Shown here: piece by piece, positions 16,964-24,992 of the stretch
How positions within the stretch are numbered: position 1 is the first letter of the stretch
Layout: every line of letters starts with the position of its first letter
Assembly: GCA_963727045.1 (NCBI GenBank)
Contig: CAVSES010000002.1
Location: 1,922,001-1,986,000, forward strand
Origin: Bog-1198 sp963727045
GTDB lineage: Bacteria > Pseudomonadota > Gammaproteobacteria > Steroidobacterales > Steroidobacteraceae
Length of the DNA stretch: 64,000 bases
Direction: 5' to 3'
Notes under the pieces: model-generated
The model's database searches: none
Told to the model about the DNA's origin: nothing
The model's input: the letters and a program-made list of their open reading frames with translations, nothing else
Position numbers and translations under genes: made by a program

Positions 16964-19806
16964 GCGCGCTTGCGTACGGCCGGTTGCGCGAGCTTCGGCC
17001 GCAGGTAGTGTCCCGTGTAAGACGCCTTGTTCGCGGCGATCTGTTCCGGCGTCCCTTGGGCAATGATCCGGCCGCCGCCATCGCCGCCCTCCGGTCCCAG
17101 ATCCACGACCCAGTCCGCCGTCTTGATCACGTCGAGGTTGTGTTCAATCACGATGACCGTGTTTCCCTCGTCGCGCAGACGATGCAAGACGGCGAGCAGC
17201 TGCGCGATATCCGCGAAATGCAGTCCCGTGGTCGGTTCATCGAGAATGTACAGCGTGCGCCCGGTGGCGCGTTTCGAAAGCTCCTTGGCGAGCTTGACGC
17301 GCTGCGCCTCGCCGCCCGAGAGGGTGGTGGCGCTCTGCCCGAGGCGCACATAGGACAGGCCGACATCAAGCAAGGTCTGCAGTTTCGGCTGTACGCTCGG
17401 TACCGCGGAAAAAAACGGCAGGGCGTCCTCGACGGTGAGGTCGAGGATTTCCTGTATGTTCTTGCCCTTGAAGCGGATTTCCAATGTCTCGCGATTGTAG
17501 CGCTTGCCCTTGCACACATCGCAAGGCACATAGACATCGGCGAGAAAATGCATCTCCACCTTGATCACCCCGTCGCCCTGGCACGCTTCGCAGCGTCCGC
17601 CTTTGACGTTGAAGCTGAAACGGCCCGCTTCATAGCCGCGCGCCCGCGATTCCGGGACGGCGGCGAAAATTTCCCGTATCGGCGCGAACAGTCCCGTGTA
17701 CGTGGCGGGATTGGACCGGGGAGTGCGGCCGATCGGGCTTTGATCGATCTCGATCACGCGATCGATGTAATCGAGCCCTTCGATGCGGTCGAAATGCGCG
17801 GTTCCGGGCGAGGCATGGTTGAGCTGCGTTGCGACCGCCCGAAACAACGTGTCGTTGACCAGAGTGGACTTGCCCGAACCGGAAACTCCCGTCACGCAGG
17901 TCAGCAGTCCGAGCGGAAACTCCGCCGTGACGTTCTTTAGATTGTTGGCCGTCGCGCCCGCCACCTTGAGCATGCGCGCGGGATCGGGCGCACGTCTGTT
18001 CGCGGGAATCTCTATGCGGCGTCGGCCGCTCAGATACTGCCCCGTGATCGACTCGGGATGTGCCGCGACTTCGGATGCCGTCCCCTGGGCAACGATTCGA
18101 CCGCCGTGCACGCCCGCGCCGGGGCCCAGATCGACGACGTGGTCCGCCTGGCGGATCGCATCCTCATCGTGTTCGACCACGATGACCGTATTGCCCAGGT
18201 CGCGCAGATTGACGAGCGTATCCAGCAGGCGCTGGTTGTCGCGCTGGTGCAGACCGATCGATGGTTCATCGAGAATGTACATGACCCCGACCAGGCCCGA
18301 ACCGATCTGGCTTGCAAGGCGAATGCGCTGTGCTTCACCCCCGGACAAGGTGTCGGCGCTGCGATCCAGGGTGAGGTATCCGAGGCCGACATTGCCGAGG
18401 AATCCCAGCCGATCGCCTATTTCCTTGACGATCTTGACGGCGATTTCGCCGCGCCAGCCCAGGAGTTTGAGCTTGCCGAAGAACGAAATGGCGCGGTCTA
18501 CCGACAGCGAGGACACTTCAGGGATGCTTTTCCCCTCGATGAACACGTTCCTGGCCGCCAGGTTGAGCCTGGTTCCCTGACACACGGGACAAGGGCGCGA
18601 TGAACGATACTTCGCCAGCTCCTCGCGCACGGTCGCCGATTCGGTCTCCTTGTAACGGCGCTCCAAATTCCGCACGATGCCTTCGAAGGTGTGCCTGCGC
18701 TTGACAGTGCCTCCCTTGCCGTCGAGGTACTTGAACTCGATCTCGACATCATCGCTGCCGAAAAGCACCAAGTCTTTGAGCTTTTGAGGCAGGCTTTCGA
18801 ACGGCGCCTCGATGTCGAACCTGGTATGGCGCGCCAAAGACTGAATCAGCTGAAAGTAGTAGGCATTGCGCCGATCCCAACCGCGCACTGCGCCGCCCGC
18901 CAGGGACAAATGCGGATTGGCGACGATCTTCTCTGCGTCGAAAAAATCCTGGGTGCCGAGGCCGTCGCACGTCGCGCAGGCGCCGATCGGGCTGTTGAAG
19001 GAGAACAGCCGCGGCTCGAGTTCGCTCAGGGAGTAGTTGCAGATTGGGCATGCGAATTTGTCTGAAAAGACGAGTTCGGCGCGATTGGGGTCGTCCATGT
19101 AAGCGATGCGCGCCACGCCCTGACCCAACCGCAAGGCCGTTTCGAACGATTCGGCGAGGCGCTGGGTCAAATCGGCCCGAACCTTGAAGCGATCGACGAT
19201 CGCCTCGACGGTGTGCTTGCGGCGCACGTCGAGTTTGGGCGCTTGATCCAATTCAACGACCTTGCCGTCGATTCGCGCGCGCACGAAGCCGGCCGCCTGC
19301 AATTCCTCGATGAGTTCGGCGTGCTCACCCTTGCGCTCGGCAATGGCGGGGGCGAGCAGCATCATGGCGGTTCCTTCCGGATGCTCGAGAACCGCGTCGA
19401 CCATCTGACTCACGGTTTGGGCTGCGAGATCGATGTGGTGATCCGGGCAGCGCGGCGTGCCGGCACGGGCATACAAGAGACGCAGGTAATCGTAGATCTC
19501 GGTGACCGTGCCCACCGTCGAGCGCGGGTTGTGCGAGGTGGATTTCTGCTCGATCGAGATTGCGGGCGACAGCCCTTCGATGGTGTCGATGTCCGGCTTC
19601 TCCATCATCGACAGGAACTGCCGGGCATAAGTCGAGAGCGATTCCACGTAGCGTCTCTGGCCCTCGGCGTAAATGGTGTCGAAGGCGAGCGAGGACTTTC
19701 CGGAACCGGAAAGGCCGGTCAACACGATCAGCCGATCACGCGGCAGATCGAGATCGATGTTCTTCAGGTTGTGCGTCCGGGCACCCCGGATTCGGATATT
19801 TTGCAT
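16960..19806 (-). CDS. uvrA: excinuclease ABC subunit A
   Basis: DNA-damage sensor of nucleotide excision repair, a tandem ABC ATPase. From the ATG at 19806 (MQNIRIRGARTHNLKN) it has 948 residues, the usual length. The first Walker A is GLSGSGKSS and the second is GVSGSGKST; zinc modules are CPICNYSL with CATCDGLG, and CEACQGDG with CDVCKGK. ABC signatures LSGGEAQRIRLA and LSGGEAQRVKLA precede the Walker B strands. A much longer open frame continues upstream, but that part is antisense to ssb and not UvrA. I see no CTG-N10-CAG LexA box in the gap to ssb. Confidence 0.97.
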   Translation of the reverse strand: MQNIRIRGARTHNLKNIDLDLPRDRLIVLTGLSGSGKSSLAFDTIYAEGQRRYVESLSTYARQFLSMMEKPDIDTIEGLSPAISIEQKSTSHNPRSTVGTVTEIYDYLRLLYARAGTPRCPDHHIDLAAQTVSQMVDAVLEHPEGTAMMLLAPAIAERKGEHAELIEELQAAGFVRARIDGKVVELDQAPKLDVRRKHTVEAIVDRFKVRADLTQRLAESFETALRLGQGVARIAYMDDPNRAELVFSDKFACPICNYSLSELEPRLFSFNSPIGACATCDGLGTQDFFDAEKIVANPHLSLAGGAVRGWDRRNAYYFQLIQSLARHTRFDIEAPFESLPQKLKDLVLFGSDDVEIEFKYLDGKGGTVKRRHTFEGIVRNLERRYKETESATVREELAKYRSSRPCPVCQGTRLNLAARNVFIEGKSIPEVSSLSVDRAISFFGKLKLLGWRGEIAVKIVKEIGDRLGFLGNVGLGYLTLDRSADTLSGGEAQRIRLASQIGSGLVGVMYILDEPSIGLHQRDNQRLLDTLVNLRDLGNTVIVVEHDEDAIRQADHVVDLGPGAGVHGGRIVAQGTASEVAAHPESITGQYLSGRRRIEIPANRRAPDPARMLKVAGATANNLKNVTAEFPLGLLTCVTGVSGSGKSTLVNDTLFRAVATQLNHASPGTAHFDRIEGLDYIDRVIEIDQSPIGRTPRSNPATYTGLFAPIREIFAAVPESRARGYEAGRFSFNVKGGRCEACQGDGVIKVEMHFLADVYVPCDVCKGKRYNRETLEIRFKGKNIQEILDLTVEDALPFFSAVPSVQPKLQTLLDVGLSYVRLGQSATTLSGGEAQRVKLAKELSKRATGRTLYILDEPTTGLHFADIAQLLAVLHRLRDEGNTVIVIEHNLDVIKTADWVVDLGPEGGDGGGRIIAQGTPEQIAANKASYTGHYLRPKLAQPAVRKRA

Positions 19807-19987
19807 GTAACCAACTACTATACCCGCCGCGTCAAGCGGGGGACTAAGGGCCCCAAACGGAGGTGTGGCCGATGGCGCCCGATGGTCCCGAGCGCGGATA
19901 TCTGCATGAGCGCAGCAGTCAAGGCCCGTATTGGGGCCGCTCCCTGCGTGTACAATGCTCGGCTTAAAATAGTTTTCGGGGGTATGT

Positions 19988-20452
19988 ATGGCGCGCGGCG
20001 TAAACAAGGTCATTTTGGTGGGCAATCTCGGCGCGGACCCCGAAACCCGTTCGATGCCGAGCGGGATGACGGTCACGAACATCCGCATCGCCACCAGCGA
20101 ATCGTGGAAGGACAAGGCCTCCGGCGCCCAGCAGGAACGGACCGAATGGCACAACATCGCTCTGTTCGGCCGCTTGGGCGAGATCGCGGCGGAATACCTG
20201 CGCAAAGGGTCGCAGGTGTTCGTCGAGGGTAAATTGCGAACCCGGAAATGGCAGGACAAGCAGGGAAACGATCGATTTACGACCGAGATCATCGCCGACA
20301 ACATGCAAATGCTGGGCGGCCGCGCCGGCGGGGCTGGCGGAGCGGACCGCGGCGCCGGGGCCGCCTCGCCGCCTCGGGACGAATACGATCAATCGTCGGC
20401 CCCCGCGCCGGCCGGCGGCAAGGAGGATTTCGACGACGACATCCCGTTCTGA
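19988..20452 (+). CDS. ssb: single-stranded DNA-binding protein
   Basis: A 154-residue SSB. The OB fold begins MARGVNKVILVGNLGADPE and includes WHNIALFGRLGEIAAEYLRKGSQVFVEGKL. A Gly/Ala-rich linker follows (about 112-145), and the C-terminus DFDDDIPF is the acidic tip that recruits partner proteins. It is divergent from uvrA, the classic arrangement, with 181 bases between. Confidence 0.97.
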   Translation: MARGVNKVILVGNLGADPETRSMPSGMTVTNIRIATSESWKDKASGAQQERTEWHNIALFGRLGEIAAEYLRKGSQVFVEGKLRTRKWQDKQGNDRFTTEIIADNMQMLGGRAGGAGGADRGAGAASPPRDEYDQSSAPAPAGGKEDFDDDIPF

Positions 20453-20596
20453 GCGGCTTCAAATCTGCAGCGCCGCGCGGCCGGATGGCGCCATCGGCTG
20501 ACGGCGACTTAGGGAGTTCAGGCATGCGCACACAGGCCGTTTGCGGGGCGCGGATTTGCGTCCTCCACGGATATCACAGGCGGAAAGACGATCCTG

Positions 20597-21601
20597 GTGA
20601 CCTGGGTCCGGGCGATTTGCCGGGCGCTCGATGCCGCGGGCTGCGACAGCGAAGCGCTGCTCGCGGAGGCTTGTTTCGATCTGAGATCGTTCGATGGTCC
20701 GACTGCACGGTGCCCGATAAGTCCCGTGTCGCGCCTTTGGAAGGCGGCGGTGGCGGCGACCGGCGATCCTGCATTTGGGCTCAAGGTGGCGAGCCACATC
20801 AAGCAAACGACCTTCCACGCGCTGAGTTACGGGCTGTCGGCGAGCTCGACGCTCAAGGAAGCATTCGAACGCGTGGAGCGCCTGTGCCACGTGGCGAGCG
20901 ACGCCATCGAGTACGAATTCTCGCGACAGGGTCCGGAGTATCATTTCGTGATCGAACCCAAGGTCGATGTCCCCTGGGAATCGGTCGATGCCGTGGTGGC
21001 GGCATACCTGCGGATGTGCCGGTCTCTGACGGGTCGGGACTACTCGCCCCTTCGAATCGAGCTCAAGCGGTCGCCGCCCGCCAACATCGATGATTTTCAG
21101 CGCCTTCTGCGTGCCCCCTTGAAATTCTGCGCGGCGCGGACCCGGCTGGTGTTCGACGCCGGCACCTTGGAGCGCCCCCTCGACGGCGGCAATCCTGAAC
21201 TCGCGCGGCACAACGATGCGATTGCGCTCGAGTATCTGTCGCAGATCGAGCGCGACAACCTGCAGTGGCGCGTCCGCGAGGTGCTGACGCAACGTCTGGC
21301 CCACGGCGAGCCCTCTCAGGAGGACGTCGCGGAGCTTCTCAACATGAGCGCGCGCACCCTGCAGCGAAAATTGGCGGACTGCGGCATCACGTACAAGGAA
21401 ATTCTGGACGAGACCCGGCGCGCGCTCGCCCTGGCTTACTTGAGCGCGCCCCGGCACACGGTGAGCGACGTTACCTATATGCTGGGATTCTCCGCCGGCA
21501 GCTCCTTTACGCGCGCGTTCCGTCGTTGGACAGGCCAGTCGCCGTCCGACTGGCGCGCACGCACAGACGCCGCCGCCTTTAGGGCCGCCACACCCATCTG
21601 A
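20597..21601 (+). CDS. AraC-family transcriptional regulator
   Basis: A 334-residue regulator starting at GTG with GGCGGAAAG upstream. Residues 1-200 match the Arabinose_bd-type sensor of OruR/ArgR-like AraC proteins (GDPAFGLKVA, TFHALSYGLSASSTLKEAF). The C-terminal 100 residues form the double helix-turn-helix: EDVAELLNMSARTLQRKLADCG and TVSDVTYMLGFSAGSSFTRAFRRWTGQSPSDWR. The effector and targets cannot be read from the sequence. It converges on the IclR gene and is 144 bases after ssb. Confidence 0.9.
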   Translation: MTWVRAICRALDAAGCDSEALLAEACFDLRSFDGPTARCPISPVSRLWKAAVAATGDPAFGLKVASHIKQTTFHALSYGLSASSTLKEAFERVERLCHVASDAIEYEFSRQGPEYHFVIEPKVDVPWESVDAVVAAYLRMCRSLTGRDYSPLRIELKRSPPANIDDFQRLLRAPLKFCAARTRLVFDAGTLERPLDGGNPELARHNDAIALEYLSQIERDNLQWRVREVLTQRLAHGEPSQEDVAELLNMSARTLQRKLADCGITYKEILDETRRALALAYLSAPRHTVSDVTYMLGFSAGSSFTRAFRRWTGQSPSDWRARTDAAAFRAATPI

Positions 21602-21618
21602 GCCGTTTTTGGGCGGCT
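21601..21618. terminator. weak hairpin between AraC and IclR genes
   Basis: AGCCG and CGGCT flank TTTTTGGG between the convergent stop codons, a 5 base-pair stem. The T-run lies in the loop rather than after the stem, so it may not be a true terminator. Confidence 0.25.
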
Positions 21619-21619
21619 G

Positions 21620-22459
21620 TCAAGCGTCCAGTCCCAGTGCCGTTTCCAGTTCTGCGGCGAGCGCAATGAGCCGCGGCCGGACCATTTCCAGGAGAAACTC
21701 CTTCGACACCATATAGGCCGGCGCGCCGCAATTGATTGCCATCGGCGGCAGCCCGCCGCCCGGCCTCACGGGCACCGCAATGGCGTTGACGTCCTTCTGC
21801 CAGTCCCCGAAGGAACAACAAACCTTGAGATCACGAATGTCGCGCAGGGCCCTCGCAACACCGCGCTCAAGATCGGGCCAGCGGTCGGCGTCGGCCAACT
21901 CGCGCACCCGATCCATTATTTCGTTGCGTTCGTCTTCCGAAACCGCGGTCAGATAAGCGCGGCCCATCGCCGAGGTGGCTATTTGAATGCGTGCCCCGGT
22001 ATCGAGGCTCAGCGTGACGGCTGCCGATCCGCGAACCGCGTCGACGTAAAGCATGGAGAGCCGATCGCGAGCACCCAGGCTCACCGTGCATTGGCAGAAT
22101 TCGGCGAGACGCTGCATCAGCGGATGCGCGAGCTTGCGGATGTCGAGCCGCGACAGCATGGAGCTTCCCAAGCTCAAGGCGGCGGTACCGAGGCTGTATT
22201 TGGCGCTGTCTTCGACGTAGACCAAATACCCAAGCTTGGTGAGCGTGTGCGTGAGCCTCGACACGGTCGATTTGGCAAGAGCGCAGCGGCGGGCAAGCTC
22301 TTGATTGCCAAGCATGCGATCGCCGTGGCGAAAGCAGGCCAGCACCTCGAGACCCCGGGCGAGCGCGGTCACGAAGTGGCGGTCCGCTTTGACAATGGGC
22401 GCCTTGAGCGGCGGTTTCCCCCGTTTGGCGGGGTGCGCCGCCCGCCGGGGCCTGTTCAT
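21620..22459 (-). CDS. IclR-family transcriptional regulator
   Basis: A 279-residue regulator. After a basic N-terminus (RPRRAAHPAKRGKPPLK) comes the winged helix: ALARGLEVLACFRHGDRMLGNQELARRCALAKSTVSRLTHTLTKLGYL. The effector domain follows (about 105-270), with RLAEFCQCTVSLGARDRLSMLYVDAVRG and a C-terminal INCGAPAYMV. IclR proteins often sense catabolic intermediates. It is divergent from the two acyl-CoA dehydrogenase genes, so it probably controls them and itself. Confidence 0.92.
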   Translation of the reverse strand: MNRPRRAAHPAKRGKPPLKAPIVKADRHFVTALARGLEVLACFRHGDRMLGNQELARRCALAKSTVSRLTHTLTKLGYLVYVEDSAKYSLGTAALSLGSSMLSRLDIRKLAHPLMQRLAEFCQCTVSLGARDRLSMLYVDAVRGSAAVTLSLDTGARIQIATSAMGRAYLTAVSEDERNEIMDRVRELADADRWPDLERGVARALRDIRDLKVCCSFGDWQKDVNAIAVPVRPGGGLPPMAINCGAPAYMVSKEFLLEMVRPRLIALAAELETALGLDA

Positions 22460-22557
22460 CGGGGCAATCCCATGGTCGCAACGTCAATGCGGCTCACCAC
22501 CATTATCCTCGCAGTCCCACGGGCCGACGTCCGGTGCGCGTAATATTGCCCCAATTC

Positions 22558-22581
22558 GGAATATAATTCTGTAGTGCAGAA
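22558..22581. promoter_or_regulatory. -10 box and candidate IclR operator
   Basis: The divergent gap holds a perfect TATAAT (22562-22567) inside GGAAT-ATA-ATTCT, a near-palindrome like the E. coli IclR operator, directly followed by TTCTG-TAGTG-CAGAA, a perfect 5-base inverted repeat. Such repeats over a -10 box suit a repressor. No good -35 hexamer is seen. Confidence 0.4.
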
Positions 22582-22618
22582 CGTGAGGTCTTTACGATCA
22601 TGATTCCCGACGCCGCCC

Positions 22619-23827
22619 ATGCGCCTTGAATTTACCGATGAAGAGCAGGCGTTCCGGGAGGAGGTGCGGGCCTTTCTCCGCGAGCAGCTGTCGCCCAGCA
22701 TCAGCGAAAAGGTGCTGAACGGTTACGAGCTTGGTCGCGAGGATCATGTTCTGTGGCAGCGCCGCCTGCACCAGCGGGGATGGGGCGGCATGGGCTGGCC
22801 GGTTGAATTCGGCGGCCCGGGCTGGAATTCCGTGCAGCAATACATCTTCGAGGAGGAATCGGCGCTCGCCGGCGGCCCACGACTCATACCGTTCGGCACC
22901 AAGATGGTGGCGCCCGTCATCATGGCCTTTGGAACGATCGCCCAGCAGCAGCGATTTCTGCCGAAGATCAGCGCCGGCGAGGAATGGTGGTGCCAGGGGT
23001 ATTCGGAACCCGGCGCCGGCTCGGATCTGGCGTCGTTGAAGACTCGTGCCGTGCGCGAGGGGGGTTACTACGTCGTCAACGGCCAGAAGACATGGAACAC
23101 GCTGGGTCAATATGCCGACTGGATCTTCTGCCTGGTGCGCACCGATCCATTGGCAAAGCAGCAGTCCGGCATCACCTTTTTGTTGATCGACATGAGAAGT
23201 CCCGGAATCACCGTCCGGCCCATCGTGCTGCTCGACGGCGGTCATGAGGTCAACGAAATATGGTTCGAGAACGTGCGCGTGCCCGTCGAAAACCGCATCG
23301 GGGACGAGAACCGCGGATGGACCTATGCCAAGTTCCTGCTCGGCCATGAGCGCACCAACATTGCCGGCATCGGTATCGCCAAGCGCGAACTGGCCCGGCT
23401 CAAGCGCATCGCGGCGAGCGAGCGCCAGAACGGCCGGCCGTTGATCGAGGATCCATTGTTCGCGGTTCAGGTCGCGCAGATCGAAGTCGATCTTTGGGCC
23501 CTGGAGATCACCAATCTGCGCGTGTTGTCCGCGGAGCGGACCACTCCCGCCGCGGGTCCCGAGGCCTCGATCCTCAAGATCAGGGGCACTGAAATTCACC
23601 AAAGCATTTCCGAGCTGCTGATGCGCGCCGTCGGGCCCTATGCGCTGCCGCTTCGCCGCGAGGCGATGGAAGCCGGGTGGCAGTTCGACCCCACGCGCGA
23701 GCCGCCGGGACCGCGGTACGCGTCGACCCTCGCCGCCTCGTATTTCAATCAGCGCAAGCTGTCGATTTTCGGCGGCACCAATGAAATTCAGAAGAACATC
23801 ATCTCCAAAATGATCGTCGGACTATAG
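22619..23827 (+). CDS. acyl-CoA dehydrogenase
   Basis: FAD enzyme that introduces a 2,3 double bond into acyl-CoA thioesters, 402 residues. Segments in order: the N-terminal helices (MRLEFTDEEQAFREEVRAFL), the FAD loop CQGYSEPGAGSDLASLKT, the beta domain with VNGQKTWNTLGQYADW, and the C-terminal helices ending LSIFGGTNEIQKNIISKMIVGL. It is followed after 12 bases by a second acyl-CoA dehydrogenase. In steroid and branched-chain catabolism such neighbours often form mixed tetramers; that is inference here. Confidence 0.94.
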   Translation: MRLEFTDEEQAFREEVRAFLREQLSPSISEKVLNGYELGREDHVLWQRRLHQRGWGGMGWPVEFGGPGWNSVQQYIFEEESALAGGPRLIPFGTKMVAPVIMAFGTIAQQQRFLPKISAGEEWWCQGYSEPGAGSDLASLKTRAVREGGYYVVNGQKTWNTLGQYADWIFCLVRTDPLAKQQSGITFLLIDMRSPGITVRPIVLLDGGHEVNEIWFENVRVPVENRIGDENRGWTYAKFLLGHERTNIAGIGIAKRELARLKRIAASERQNGRPLIEDPLFAVQVAQIEVDLWALEITNLRVLSAERTTPAAGPEASILKIRGTEIHQSISELLMRAVGPYALPLRREAMEAGWQFDPTREPPGPRYASTLAASYFNQRKLSIFGGTNEIQKNIISKMIVGL

Positions 23828-23839
23828 GGGAGCCGTCAC

Positions 23840-24979
23840 TTGAACTTCGAATTCAGCGACGAACAGCGGCAGCTGCACGACGTCGTGGAACGCTACCTGA
23901 GGGAACAGTACGACTTTGACCGCTATCGGTCGATCAAGAGTTCCGATGCCGGGTGGGATCAATCGGTGTGGCGCGGCCTCGCCGACCTGGGCGTGCTCGC
24001 CATTACCGTGCCCGCCGCGCAGGGAGGACTCGGTTTCGGACCGCTGGAGACGCTGGCCATGATGGGCGACTGCGGCCGCAGTTTACTGCTCGAGCCGGTG
24101 CTGAGCAGCGCCGTGATCGGGACCGCCGCACTGCGAGCGTTTGCCGACGAGTCGGCTGCGGGCGAACTTCTGGCCGGCATGGCGACCGGGGAAAGGATCG
24201 CGGTGCTCGCGCACTTGGAGAGCGGCGCGCGCTTCGAGACCCGATGGGTGACCACGCGTGCGCGACGTTTCGGCGAGAACTATAGACTCGATGGACACAA
24301 GGGAGTCGTCATGCATGCCGGTGCGGCCGACACCCTGCTCGTTTCCGCCCGCACGGCGGGCGAACCCGGGGAGGCGGTGGGTGTGTCGCTGTTTCTCGTG
24401 CCGCGCGAGGCCCCAGGCTTGGTGCTGGACACCTATCCCACCGTCGACGGCGGGCGTGCCTCGGACGTTTACCTGCAGGGAGTCGAGGTGCCGGCCGGCA
24501 GCCGCCTGGGGGCCGAGGGCCAAGCGCTGCCCGTGATCGAAGCGGCCCTCGACATCGGGCTTGCCGCATTGTGCGCGGATGCGGTGGGCGTCATGCAGGC
24601 ACTGCTGGACGCCACCGTCGATTACGTGCGCACACGACAGCAATTCGGCCAGCCCATCGGGCGGTTCCAGGCACTGCAGCATCGCATCGCCGACATGGTC
24701 ATTCATCTCGAACAGGCGCGCTCGATGAGCTATCTCGCAGCGCTGCGGTGCGCGGGCGATGATGCGGGGGAGCGCCGGCGGGCATTGTCGGCCGCCAAAG
24801 TCGTGATCGGCCAGGCCGCGCGATTCGTCGGACAGCAATCGGTGCAGCTGCACGGCGGCATGGGGATGACCGACGAGTTGAAAGTCAGTCATCTGTTCAA
24901 GCGGCTCACCGCCGCACAATTGATGTTCGGCGACAGCGACCTTCATCTGCAGCGATATGCGGCGCTCACGCGCGGGTGA
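23840..24979 (+). CDS. acyl-CoA dehydrogenase, second subunit
   Basis: A 379-residue protein starting at TTG with GGGGAG upstream. The fold is acyl-CoA dehydrogenase (MNFEFSDEQRQLHDVVERYL; RQQFGQPIGRFQALQHRIADM; HGGMGMTDELKVSHLFKRL), but the middle FAD loop is degenerate compared with the first gene: there is no EPGAGSD-type motif, only AHLESGARFETRWVTT. This is the pattern of the partner subunit in hetero-tetrameric enzymes. The 12-base spacing supports a complex. The substrate is unknown. Confidence 0.9.
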   Translation: MNFEFSDEQRQLHDVVERYLREQYDFDRYRSIKSSDAGWDQSVWRGLADLGVLAITVPAAQGGLGFGPLETLAMMGDCGRSLLLEPVLSSAVIGTAALRAFADESAAGELLAGMATGERIAVLAHLESGARFETRWVTTRARRFGENYRLDGHKGVVMHAGAADTLLVSARTAGEPGEAVGVSLFLVPREAPGLVLDTYPTVDGGRASDVYLQGVEVPAGSRLGAEGQALPVIEAALDIGLAALCADAVGVMQALLDATVDYVRTRQQFGQPIGRFQALQHRIADMVIHLEQARSMSYLAALRCAGDDAGERRRALSAAKVVIGQAARFVGQQSVQLHGGMGMTDELKVSHLFKRLTAAQLMFGDSDLHLQRYAALTRG

Positions 24980-24992
24980 GATGGATCCCGAG

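Noticed and set aside
19807..19987. SOS box expected between uvrA and ssb
   Set aside because: No CTGT-N8-ACAG palindrome found; only CTGCATGAGCGCAG, which does not fit well.
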